A stretch of 9,671 bases of DNA. Source: Acetobacteraceae bacterium. GTDB lineage: Bacteria; Pseudomonadota; Alphaproteobacteria; Acetobacterales; Acetobacteraceae. Position numbers and translations under genes: made by a program. The DNA lies in contig JASHVB010000344.1 of the NCBI GenBank assembly GCA_030039695.1, positions 1-9,671 of the forward strand, written 5' to 3'. The notes under the pieces were generated by a model. It did no database searches. It had not been told where the DNA came from and saw only the letters and a list, made by a program, of their open reading frames with translations. Shown piece after piece: positions 1-6,809 of this stretch (position 1 is its first letter; every line of letters begins with the position of its first letter).

Positions 1-321
1 GCGCTTCTCGGAGCGGCGGTTCCCGGTTCGGAAGGTGCATGGGACACTCATCTGTACCGGGCTCGTGTGATCACGCAGTTGTGGGCTTCCTTTCTCATAG
101 GAGCCGTTTTCGCGGCACTGGCGATGTCCGTAGCCAGGCACGTTGCGCTGTGGCCGGCGATCGCGCTCATGCTCTTGATCGGCTTGGCGACCGCCGTCGA
201 GGATCCTCCTCCGCATGAAATGGGTGCGCGGAAACCGGCACCGATTCCAGCGCCCCTGAGCAGCGAACGCTTAAGCGAGAGACAGGATGCCGACGGAGTG
301 TACAGCAGTCCACACGACTAA
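1..321 (+). CDS. C-terminal part of a membrane protein, possibly DUF1275/YoaK-like (5' end outside window)
   Basis: The frame is open from base 1 to a TAA at 319-321, so this is most simply the last 106 codons of a longer gene. A GTG at 67 could give an 84-residue protein, but it has no clear ribosome binding site and the codons before it read smoothly. The product has an A-L-L-G-A-A start, then two hydrophobic stretches (about residues 27-44 and 50-64 of the visible part) separated by a short Ala-Arg-His segment. A Pro-rich, charged, probably cytosolic tail follows. The pattern of a small-residue helix followed by an HVALWPAIALMLL helix resembles the last two helices of DUF1275 (YoaK-type) proteins, a family also present at 3941-4641. 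The family assignment is an inference from helix pattern only; the membrane-protein call is firmer. Confidence 0.5.
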   Translation, partial: ALLGAAVPGSEGAWDTHLYRARVITQLWASFLIGAVFAALAMSVARHVALWPAIALMLLIGLATAVEDPPPHEMGARKPAPIPAPLSSERLSERQDADGVYSSPHD

Positions 322-413
322 GGTTTGCAGAGCGCGATCGCTGACTGCGCCCTGGAGTTGAGGTCACCGGCCCCGCCCTACAGTCAGCAGGCTCCAGGGG
401 ATCACAGAAGCAC

Positions 414-845
414 ATGAGCGGAACGATCTGTGTCACGATCACGCGCCAGGAGAAGCACAGGTTCCTGGTCGATTTCGGCGAAAACGTCCCGACCATGATC
501 GTCGACGAGCCGCGGCGGCTCGGGGACAGCACGGGACCGTCGCCGGAGCGGCTTCTCGGCGCGGCGGTCGCAAACTGCCGCTGTGGGAGCCCTCTCTTCG
601 CCATCAACAAGTTCAAGGGCGATCCCGGACAGATGATCGCGGCGACGACCCGCGAGACCGGCCGCAACGAGAACAATCGATTGAGGGTCACCCACATCAG
701 GGTCGACATCGCGCTAGGGGCGAATGAGGAGGAGCTCCCGCATCTCGACCGCGCGCCGGCAGAGTTCGACGAGTTCTGCAGGGTATCAGTCGGATTTTTA
801 TCGTTCCCAGAGAAAACCCATGATCGCTCGCCTCCCCATTGCTGA
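414..845 (+). CDS. OsmC-family protein with aberrant C-terminus
   Basis: This 143-residue protein matches the OsmC/Ohr-like fold, whose members are thiol-dependent peroxidases or related cytosolic stress proteins. Visible features are an N-terminal strand region, the GPSPERLLGAAVANC segment that opens the central helix, and cysteines at 55, 57 and 122 (EFC). C55 or C57 together with C122 sit where the family's two redox cysteines lie. After C122 the expected end (roughly TQSVRxGIPVxV, the last beta strand) is missing; about 21 unrelated residues (RVSVGFLSFPEK...) run to TGA at 843-845. That points to a frameshift or small indel near base 780, so the protein may be unstable or the gene recently damaged. 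The ATG at 414 follows a weak purine-rich stretch (AGAAG). The 3' end overlaps the next gene by 26 bases. Confidence 0.7.
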   Translation: MSGTICVTITRQEKHRFLVDFGENVPTMIVDEPRRLGDSTGPSPERLLGAAVANCRCGSPLFAINKFKGDPGQMIAATTRETGRNENNRLRVTHIRVDIALGANEEELPHLDRAPAEFDEFCRVSVGFLSFPEKTHDRSPPHC

Positions 846-1014
846 CGATTTCGAGTACATCCGACGGCGGATGAAAGAGATCGCGCGGGAGCCCCCGAAG
901 GACGATAGGCCCCAAGCCACCATCGCCGTTTCAGAACAGGTCCATTTTATTCAAGAGCAGGTCTGTATTAGTTGTGGCTCTCATTTTAAAGATTGCGCAT
1001 GCTTCGATGTCTAA
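820..1014 (+). CDS. Small conserved-looking protein with Cys-rich CxxC/CxC tail
   Basis: This is a 64-residue product starting at ATG 820, inside the abnormal 3' end of the OsmC gene. Residues 1-30 are charged and probably helical (ADDFEYIRRRMKEIAREP). Residues 49-61 contain C49-x2-C52-x6-C59-x-C61, a four-cysteine arrangement that could bind zinc or an iron-sulfur centre. The same frame is open upstream to at least 724, but that part is a shadow of the OsmC frame. The ribosome binding site is weak (AGAGAAAA). The last 70 bases are clearly more AT-rich than the surroundings. No function is recognised; similar short IADDFEYIR-type proteins seem familiar from Bradyrhizobium relatives, but that is recollection, not a search result. 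Confidence 0.55.
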   Translation: MIARLPIADDFEYIRRRMKEIAREPPKDDRPQATIAVSEQVHFIQEQVCISCGSHFKDCACFDV

Positions 1015-1114
1015 TTCTCTTTCACGCCCTCGCACCTCGCCACTGAACTGGTGGTTACCATGGGTACCGAGAGCAGACACATCGGCAATCTCAACCCGCA
1101 GAACATGATCAACC

Positions 1115-1120
1115 AAGGGA
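1115..1120 (+). promoter_or_regulatory. Ribosome binding site of the acyl-CoA synthetase
   Basis: AAGGGA lies nine bases before the ATG at 1130 and supports that start. A second ATG follows immediately at 1133 and could serve equally well with slightly longer spacing. Confidence 0.6.
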
Positions 1121-1129
1121 AGTAGACGC

Positions 1130-2641
1130 ATGATGGAACCGATAACCCTTTCTCAGCTGCTCGCCGATCCTGCGCGGGAGAATCCTGCGATCATCGATGA
1201 GGCCTCTGAAATCACGGTCTCTTATCGTGTGCTCGCCGAGCAGGTCGAGCACACGGCCCAGGTGCTTCATCATGCCGGTCTTCAACCGGGCGCCGCCGTT
1301 GTGCTGGTGCTGCCAAACGGCGCCGAACTACTCATCATGTGCCTGGCGCTCGCTAGAGCCGGCTTGATCGCGGCGCCGCTGAACCCCGCCTACAAAGCTG
1401 GCGAGATTCGGGGCCTCATCACCGATGTCGATGCGCGAGCGATCGTAACCTTTGAGGGGAACGCGGTCGTCGCAGCTGCCGCGGCGGGGCTCGCGGTTCC
1501 AATCTGGAGCTCCTCGATCGACTCGGCCGGTGTCGTACGGCTTACCGGGCTGCCGACAGCGCCTTCAGGAACGCTCGCAGAGCCAGGACCCGAAGACGTG
1601 GCACTTTTCCTGCACACCAGCGGGACGGACGGGCCGGCCAAGGTGGTACCTCTCACTCATGCGAATATAGTTCTCTCTGCGCGGCACATCGCTGCCCACT
1701 ATGCGCTTACGAGCGAGGACCGAACGCTCGTGGTACTGCCTCTGTTTCACGGTCATGGCTTGATCGGCGCCGCGCTGTCGACGCTCGCCTCTGGTGGCAC
1801 AGCCATCGTCGCCCCGCGATTCTCAGGATCCCACTTCTGGGAGTCCTTCAGGAAGTATCGCGCAACCTGGTTCACCGCGGTGCCCACCATTCACGAGATC
1901 CTGCTCGAGCGAGCCGAACGTGACGGCGCGCCGCCGCAGGGCGTGCGCTTCATCCGTTCCTGCTCGGCGCCGCTTGCTCCAGCGATGCTAGAGAGACTCG
2001 AGCGGCGCTTCGCCGCACCTGTCGTGGAGGCCTACGGCATGACAGAAGCGACCCACCAGGTCGCTTCCAATCCGCTGCCGCCTCGTGCACGCAAGCCGGG
2101 TACGGTGGGCTTCGGTACCGGAGTGCAGGTCGCGGTTATTGACGCCGAGGGCCGCCACCTACCGCCATTTGCGGCCGGCGAGGTCGTCGTGCGCGGACCG
2201 ACGGTGATGCATGGTTATCACAATAACCCCGCAGCCAATAGCGCGGCGTTTGTCGGCGGATGGCTGCGTACCGGAGACATCGGAAAACTTGATGAAGAGG
2301 GATATCTCACGCTCGTCGGTCGCTTCAAGGAGATGATCAACCGGGGCGGCGAGAAGATCTCCCCGACGGAGATCGAGGCCGTGCTCCTAGAACACCCAGC
2401 CGTTGCGCAGGCTGCAGCCTTCGGCGTGCCCGACCCGAAATACGGCGAGGTGGTCGAGGCGGCCGTCGTGCTCAAAGATAAGGCCGATTCGGAAGTCTTG
2501 TGCTCATTCTGTCGGGAGCGGCTCGTCAACTTCAAGGTTCCCACGGTGATCTGGACCGTACCTTCCTTGCCGAGGAACGCGATGGGCAAAGTCCAGCGGG
2601 AGGCCCTCGTGAGGCGCTACGGTGTCGCGGAGCGCGGATAA
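1130..2641 (+). CDS. AMP-dependent acyl-CoA synthetase, oxalate-CoA ligase-like
   Basis: This is an intact 503-residue member of the ANL adenylating superfamily, the usual length for oxalyl-CoA synthetases (plant AAE3, yeast Pcs60). It should activate a carboxylate with ATP to an acyl-adenylate and transfer it to CoA in the cytosol. Motifs in order: phosphate-binding loop HTSGTDGPAKVVPL (162-175), PLFHGHGL (204-211), FTAVPTIHEILL (248-259), RFIRSCSAPLAP (273-284), YGMTEATH (302-309), TGD (381-383), GRFKEMINRGGEKISP (397-412), and the catalytic lysine K487 in PRNAMGK. The RSCSAPLAP and EAYGMTEATHQVASNPLP segments are close to the AAE3/Pcs60 type, which makes oxalate the best substrate guess. 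The loop is slightly unusual (DGPAKV where TSRPKG is common), but its lysine is kept. No frc or oxc partner is visible in this window. A broad acyl-CoA ligase is the alternative. Confidence 0.85.
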   Translation: MMEPITLSQLLADPARENPAIIDEASEITVSYRVLAEQVEHTAQVLHHAGLQPGAAVVLVLPNGAELLIMCLALARAGLIAAPLNPAYKAGEIRGLITDVDARAIVTFEGNAVVAAAAAGLAVPIWSSSIDSAGVVRLTGLPTAPSGTLAEPGPEDVALFLHTSGTDGPAKVVPLTHANIVLSARHIAAHYALTSEDRTLVVLPLFHGHGLIGAALSTLASGGTAIVAPRFSGSHFWESFRKYRATWFTAVPTIHEILLERAERDGAPPQGVRFIRSCSAPLAPAMLERLERRFAAPVVEAYGMTEATHQVASNPLPPRARKPGTVGFGTGVQVAVIDAEGRHLPPFAAGEVVVRGPTVMHGYHNNPAANSAAFVGGWLRTGDIGKLDEEGYLTLVGRFKEMINRGGEKISPTEIEAVLLEHPAVAQAAAFGVPDPKYGEVVEAAVVLKDKADSEVLCSFCRERLVNFKVPTVIWTVPSLPRNAMGKVQREALVRRYGVAERG

Positions 2642-2696
2642 CGAGCGGGATCAAGGAAGCAGTAATCGCCTGCTCGCACTAATCGAAACCGTAGGT

Positions 2697-2713
2697 GAGC
2701 GCGCCTGGCGCTC
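2697..2713 (+). other. Small GC-rich inverted repeat after the ligase gene
   Basis: GAGCGC and GCGCTC (2697-2702 and 2708-2713) flank a five-base loop 56 bases after the ligase stop. There is no T-run afterwards, so it is at best a weak transcription pause or termination hairpin. Confidence 0.3.
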
Positions 2714-2795
2714 GCGCCTATTGCCGATTACGTCAATACCAGAGCCTGAGCGAGCATCGTGGGCACCTTACCGATCAGCCGCCGGAGCCCGGGAG

Positions 2796-3784
2796 ATGCC
2801 ATCTACGCCGGACGACCTTGAGCGCAAGCTTCCCAGCCCACGGAAGGCCCCGCCGATTGGCGCGGCGCTTTCCAACCTCCCAGTGCCGCAACGCGTGGGC
2901 GTCAGCGTGCGCCTGTTCCCGGGTTTCCGGGCGGAGGACGTTCGGACGAGTGGTGCGACGATCCACGTCCTGAGCAAGGGCACCGGGCGACCTCTCCTGC
3001 TGTTCATGGACATCCGGAGACGCACGTAACCTGGAACAAGGTCGCGCCCGCATTGACGGACGGCTAGAAGGTCATCGTACCGGATCTGCGGGGGTACGGG
3101 GACTCGTCGAAGCCCGGATATAGTCCGCGAAGCCAAGAATACTCGTTCCGGGCCATGGCCCAGGACGTGGTCGAGGCGCTGGCCCGCTCCGGCCACAACC
3201 GATTCATGGTCGCCGGGCACGATCGGGGTGGCCGTGTCGTCCACCGCATGCTGCTGAACGCCCCCGACGTCGTCACCAAAGCAGCGGTGCTCGACATCGC
3301 CCCCACGCTGATGATGTACGACGACACCTCCAAGGAGTTCGCTACGAGATACACGTGGTGGTTCATCCAGATCCAGCCCGCGCCTGCGCATCTCATTAGC
3401 GCGGACCCCAGTTATTATCTGTGTGATCAGCTGGCCGTGCAGGGCAAAACCCCGGGTGCTGTCACGCCCGAGGCGATGGCGGAGTATATCCGTTGCTATT
3501 GCTGCAAGGGCACAATCCGTGCCGTTTGTGAAGAATATCGCGCGACGGCAGGGATCGATCTTGACCACGACCGCGCGGACGACGAGGCAGGCCGTAAAAT
3601 CAAGGTGCCTCTGCTCGCGCTCTTGGGAGCGAACGGGACCGTGGGCAAGCTTTGGGACGTGCTGGCCACCTGGCGGCGGAAGACGCAGGCCGCCCTCGAG
3701 GGGCAGGCCCTTCCGTGCGGCCATCCGATACCCGAAGAGCAGCCGGATATGGTGATTTCGCAGCTTCGCCGCTTCTTTGCGTAA
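2796..3784 (+). pseudogene. Broken alpha/beta hydrolase, haloacetate-dehalogenase-like
   Basis: Three pieces together make one alpha/beta hydrolase of the haloacetate dehalogenase/epoxide hydrolase group. The N-terminal piece (from about ATG 2796) contains LFPGFRAEDVRTSGATIHVL and GTGRPLLL. At about 3000-3004 the frame is lost, as if one base were deleted. The next frame gives HGHPETHVTWNKVAPAL (oxyanion motif HGHP), an in-frame TAG at 3065-3067, then KVIVPDLRGYGDSSKPGYSP and the rest. The nucleophile elbow is GHDRGG, with Asp at 3221-3223; the putative catalytic His is in CGHPIPEEQP at 3722-3724. The C-terminal part could be made alone from ATG 3155 (209 residues), but without the HGHP strand it would lack the oxyanion hole and is unlikely to be active. 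The true start is uncertain because the frame stays open upstream to 2622. Family members hydrolyse haloacids such as fluoroacetate, or related esters. Confidence 0.85.
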
Positions 3785-3940
3785 TGCACAGAACGATCGG
3801 AGCGCCGCGGCCCGCCCTTTACCGCTGGACCGAGCCCACTTGCCAATCTGCAGCAGCCCGGGCGGCGAACCTGCCAGTGCGGCTCTACTGCGGCACCCGC
3901 GCAGTCGCGTGGCTGCAATCGGTGATGAGGGGAAGTTGCC

Positions 3941-4641
3941 ATGCCGACGTTGAGGTCCGGCAGCCACGCCCACCAGAGATTGTCCGCCCTCGCGGCGAGC
4001 GCCCTCGCAACCGTGGCCGGCGGAGCTATGGACGCTTGGGTCTATTTGGCCCACGGCCACGTGTTCGCCAACTCGCAGTCCGGGAAGGTCGTGCTCCTGG
4101 GCATCGCACTTGCCGGTGGGGACGTCGCGAGGGCGGCGACCCATCTGCCCTCGCTCGTGGCTTTTGTCACCGGCGGACTGGCCTCGCGGCTATCCGGAGA
4201 GATGCTCAAGCGCAGACCGTTGAACTCACGCAACATAAGGCTCGGCCTGGAATGTATTATGCTCGTGGCGCTCGGGCTGCTCGCCCATCGCATGCAGGAC
4301 TGGGCCGTCACCGCCTGCGTCGGCTTCATTGCGGGCGTGCAGATCACCAGCCTGTCGCACATCGGCTCCTGGTCTTTCAACACGGGCATGACTACCGGAA
4401 ACCTTCGCGCGGGAGCACCGCGCTCGCGAAGGCGATGACCGGCTCCGCGGAGGAGTGGTCCCACGCGTCCGTCATGTTCATTCTGTGCTTCGCTTTCGGT
4501 GCGGGAGCGATAGCTGGGGCTTGGCTGACGCCTCGGCTTGGCCGAGCGACGCTTATGCCGGTCGCCGCGCTAATCGCGACTGTGATCGCTGCTGGCCCCC
4601 GGGGGCTGGACCCGATTCCCGACTGGCGCGACCTGAAATAA
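3941..4641 (+). pseudogene. Frameshifted DUF1275 (YoaK-family) membrane protein
   Basis: The first frame (ATG 3941 to TGA 4436-4438) holds DUF1275 hallmarks: AGGAMDAWVYLAHGHVFAN (26-44), the following SQSGKVVLLGIALAGGD segment, several hydrophobic helices, and SFNTGMTTGNLR (145-156). The sequence then derails into AGAPRSRRR. The missing last third continues in another frame, from about 4413: STALAKAMTGSAEEWSHASV, a membrane segment FILCFAFGAGAIAGAWL, TPRLGRATLMPVAALIATVI, and TAA at 4639-4641. A single-base deletion near 4405-4412 explains this. The start is supported by a GAGGGGAAG ribosome binding site. Intact family members are inner-membrane proteins of about 220-240 residues with six helices and no settled function; the repaired gene would be about 233 residues. 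The short form would lack the final helices and is probably non-functional. Confidence 0.85.
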
Positions 4642-5073
4642 CGGCCGCTCACGAACAAGGCTGCTCTTGCATCTGCAGACGTGCGAGTCGCCGATGGCGA
4701 CGCCGCCACCGGAACCACCCCCACCGGCTCCTCGGTGTGATCGTTGCGAAAATCTCAGACGCGTCGACCACCCTTGGAGCGAGATGCTCTTTTGATGCCT
4801 TTGGGTCAAAAGGCGCCGATGTCACGTTGCCTTATATTGTATGACGAGAATATCGGCTGTTGACGGTCGCCGCTGCCACCGCCGCTACAACCCATGCAGC
4901 ATCTTTTCGTGGTCCGGACGAGCCGCTGCAGGGGCAATCGACGCCAATGCCGGTAGCCGCATCGATCCCGGCCCGCTGCGTGGCAGAATAGCGGCCAGCT
5001 GAACTGCAGTCGCACAATTGGCGTGTACTTGGCAGCTGCTACAATGCCTTACCGAACGGGTACGATGCGAATC
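4642..5073. other. 432-bp stretch with no recognisable gene
   Basis: Between the end of the DUF1275 pseudogene and the end of the minus-strand dehydrogenase I see no ORF with family features on either strand. The frames present are short and rich in Arg, Ser, Gly and Cys, as expected from GC-rich noncoding DNA. One small inverted repeat (GCCTTT/AAAGGC, 4797-4802 and 4809-4814) lies here without a T-run. An AT-richer patch around 4828-4855 could hold a promoter, but no convincing -35/-10 pair is evident. Confidence 0.5.
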
Positions 5074-6039
5074 TCAGCGCCGATCGTCCACGCCCGCATC
5101 AACTGCGGCGAGCAAGCCCAAGGCCGACCAGTCGAGATCGCTCCAGCCGCGAGCCTCCATCGCGACGAGCCGCTCATGGACTAGGCTTGCGGCGGGCATT
5201 GGCACCGCCGTTCGCTCGGCTTCGGCCAAGGCGAGACGGAGATCCTTGACGGCGAGCGGTACAGCCATTCCTGGCGGGCTGTAGCGTGACTCGACAATCT
5301 TCGCGCCATAGTTCTTGTGGACCCGCGAGTCGAACAGGGAGTTGGTCAGAACATCGAACGCATGCTGGCTGTCGATCCCACCTTTGCGCAACAAGGCTAG
5401 CACTTCGCCCATGCATTGCAGCGTGGTCGCGGTCAGAACATTGACAGCAAGCTTGAACAGGTTGGCCACAGTGGGATCTTCGCCAACCACGAACACGTGT
5501 TGTCCGAGGCGCTCGAGCAACGGACGGACCTTGAGAACTGAAGACGGTGCGCCCGCGGCGAGCACGAACAGCTTGCGGGTCCTGGCGAAGTCCGGATTGC
5601 CGAGCACGGGGGCCGCCACGTAATCCTGACCACGAGTGGCATGCTCTTCGGCGATCCGGCCGGACAAAGCAGGGCTGACGGTGCTGGCCGAAATATGCAC
5701 CGCGTTGACCGCCAGAAAGCTCGCCAAACCGTCGGGTGCGAGCGCAACCGTCGCCAGCGCATCGTCGTCTGGCAGGGAGGTCAGGACCACGCCGCAACTT
5801 GCAAGATCGCTGAGCTGCGCGGCACCCTGCACGCCAGTCGGCAGCAAATCTGCTACCCGCTTCGGATCGCTGTCATAGACCAGCACGTGATGCCCATCCT
5901 CAACAAGGTTGGCCGCAAATGCGTGACCCATATGACCCAACCCAACGACACCGACAGTCCTGCTTACAAACGCGGTCGGCTTATGTCGCTCGGCGGCAGG
6001 TTTCGCGGAGTCGGAATGCGTAGTGGGTGAAGCGGACAC
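5074..6039 (-). CDS. NAD(P)-dependent oxidoreductase, 3-hydroxyisobutyrate dehydrogenase superfamily
   Basis: This 321-residue beta-hydroxyacid dehydrogenase-type enzyme is expected to oxidise or reduce a small hydroxy-acid, aldehyde or imine substrate with NAD(P) in the cytosol. The first 26 residues are a polar extension. The Rossmann motif GLGHMG spans 33-38, followed by VLVYDSDPKR (52-61), whose D56 sits at the cofactor-selecting end of strand 2. The N-terminal domain runs to about 190. K196 in NLFKLAVN is the family's catalytic lysine, and the conserved VKDL segment is at 264-267 in the all-helical C-terminal domain. The substrate loop reads YVAAPVLGNPD (140-150) instead of the DAPVSGG of classical 3-hydroxyisobutyrate dehydrogenases, so the substrate probably differs; relatives with this loop include semialdehyde reductases and imine-reductase-like enzymes. 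The GTG start at 6037-6039 is chosen because of the ribosome binding site before it. The gene looks intact. Confidence 0.85.
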   Translation of the reverse strand: MSASPTTHSDSAKPAAERHKPTAFVSRTVGVVGLGHMGHAFAANLVEDGHHVLVYDSDPKRVADLLPTGVQGAAQLSDLASCGVVLTSLPDDDALATVALAPDGLASFLAVNAVHISASTVSPALSGRIAEEHATRGQDYVAAPVLGNPDFARTRKLFVLAAGAPSSVLKVRPLLERLGQHVFVVGEDPTVANLFKLAVNVLTATTLQCMGEVLALLRKGGIDSQHAFDVLTNSLFDSRVHKNYGAKIVESRYSPPGMAVPLAVKDLRLALAEAERTAVPMPAASLVHERLVAMEARGWSDLDWSALGLLAAVDAGVDDRR

Positions 6040-6048
6040 GAGATTGAT

Positions 6049-6054
6049 TCCCTT
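6049..6054 (-). promoter_or_regulatory. Ribosome binding site deciding the GTG start of the dehydrogenase
   Basis: On the minus strand AAGGGA lies nine bases before GTG 6039. Internal ATG codons lack a comparable site, so the longer product with its polar N-terminal extension is preferred. Confidence 0.6.
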
Positions 6055-6067
6055 GTTTGGAGGTTGG

Positions 6068-6084
6068 CGTGGCGCCAGGCCACG
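6068..6084. other. Inverted repeat CGTGGC-N5-GCCACG upstream of the dehydrogenase
   Basis: A perfect 6-bp inverted repeat with a five-base spacer lies about 30 bases upstream of the dehydrogenase start on its coding strand. The position would suit an operator or a 5'-leader hairpin. No regulator gene is adjacent, so a role is only a suggestion. Confidence 0.35.
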
Positions 6085-6279
6085 AGGTTTAAGACAGTCT
6101 CGTCTCGCGTAAGCAGACGGTGTGTGCCGAAGGGACGATCCATGACGATCGGAAGACGAGCGCTCGGACTATCGCAAAGCCAAGCCGATGTCCTCGCATG
6201 GGACGCGTGACTGCGCTACATGCGTCACAATGCAGCACGGCTCGATCGCCTTCAGGGTAACCAGGCACAGCGTGGCAGC

Positions 6280-6316
6280 AGCGGCTTCGGCCTAGCAACT
6301 CCAGGCCGAAGCTGCT
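6280..6316 (-). terminator. Strong hairpin after the exported repeat protein gene
   Basis: Bases 6280-6293 pair with 6303-6316 around a nine-base loop. The stem is 14 bp with one G-T wobble, and ten pairs (GCTTCGGCCT/AGGCCGAAGC) are perfect. It starts 12 bases past the minus-strand stop at 6328-6330, the usual place for a terminator. No U-run follows on the minus strand, so it may act as a pause or mRNA-stabilising hairpin rather than a classical intrinsic terminator. Confidence 0.6.
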
Positions 6317-6327
6317 CAACACTGGGG

Positions 6328-6612
6328 TCAAGGCTTATCCTTTATCTCTGCCGAGCCGGTGCCGATGCTGTAGCCGGGTTCGGCTCGAAGCTCACGCTGT
6401 TTGGCGGCCCAGCTTGTGCCTGGACTGCCGACATGCGCGGCTCCGGTGCCGACACTATAACCGGGTTCGGTTGTGAGTTTGTGTTGTGCTGCAACATAAC
6501 CTGGGCCAGATCCGTCACCGACATGCGGAGCGGTCTGCGCCATCGTCATGCTCGCTGCCACAGTGAGCCCAATGGCCACCACGGCAATGCTCGCGACGAC
6601 TCGTACTGTCAT
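6328..6612 (-). CDS. Small exported protein with two tandem EPGYS-GTG repeats
   Basis: This 94-residue product has a clear signal peptide: R4, a hydrophobic core at 5-20, and a likely cut after TMA (residue 25, before QTAP). The mature 69 residues are almost entirely two copies of one unit, residues 30-59 and 60-88. Both begin HVG, carry an AA-(K/Q)-containing central part, and end in L-x-x-EPGYS-(V/I)-GTG-(A/S)-A. There are no cysteines in the mature part and no membrane segment, so it should be a soluble periplasmic or secreted protein. The start ATG at 6610-6612 is supported by AGGAGA eight bases upstream. An upstream ATG overlapping this site is out of frame and hits a stop at once. I recognise no family. 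The gene seems intact and monocistronic, with its own hairpin downstream. Confidence 0.75.
   Translation of the reverse strand: MTVRVVASIAVVAIGLTVAASMTMAQTAPHVGDGSGPGYVAAQHKLTTEPGYSVGTGAAHVGSPGTSWAAKQRELRAEPGYSIGTGSAEIKDKP
6349..6525 (-). repeat. Two tandem ~30-codon repeats inside the exported protein gene
   Basis: Codons 30-59 (6436-6525) and 60-88 (6349-6435) are related. The nucleotide similarity is easiest to see around the two plus-strand copies of CCGGGTTCGG at about 6374-6383 and 6462-6471, each preceded by a GCCGGTGCCGA- or TCCGGTGCCGA-like stretch. This shows an internal duplication that has since diverged. Confidence 0.65.
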
Positions 6613-6620
6613 ATCATGTT

Positions 6621-6626
6621 TCTCCT
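6621..6626 (-). promoter_or_regulatory. Ribosome binding site of the exported repeat protein
   Basis: AGGAGA on the minus strand lies eight bases before the ATG at 6612 and is among the better Shine-Dalgarno matches in the window. Confidence 0.6.
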
Positions 6627-6809
6627 GTCAAAGTGTTACAACCCACGCTGGGACGATCGGAGCCAGACTTCCTCCTGGCCATCAGCAGGTCGCGACTTAG
6701 CCCGCGCCGACCGATTCTTGTTCCTAACGCTTGACGGCGAGGCCCGGGGCCGACGCAACATGAATGCCGAGCCTCGGCCGCCGGAGAGGGAGGCTGCCTG
6801 GGTACTCAG

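Noticed and set aside
167..709. Minus-strand ORF of 180 codons
   Set aside because: It is antisense to the membrane-protein tail and the OsmC gene, with no family features.
1060..1125. 21-codon ORF before the acyl-CoA synthetase
   Set aside because: Too short, with no ribosome binding site or recognisable motif. A leader peptide is possible but unsupported.
2768..4144. Long minus-strand ORF (458 codons)
   Set aside because: It lies antisense to the hydrolase and DUF1275 pseudogenes, is rich in Arg/Gly/His as expected from GC-rich antisense frames, and shows no domain motifs.
4797..4814. GCCTTT/AAAGGC inverted repeat as a terminator
   Set aside because: Only 6 bp, no T-run, and about 160 bases from the nearest gene end.
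6766..6778. GCCGAG-C-CTCGGC palindrome
   Set aside because: A 6-bp palindrome in GC-rich DNA is expected by chance, and no gene context supports a binding site.
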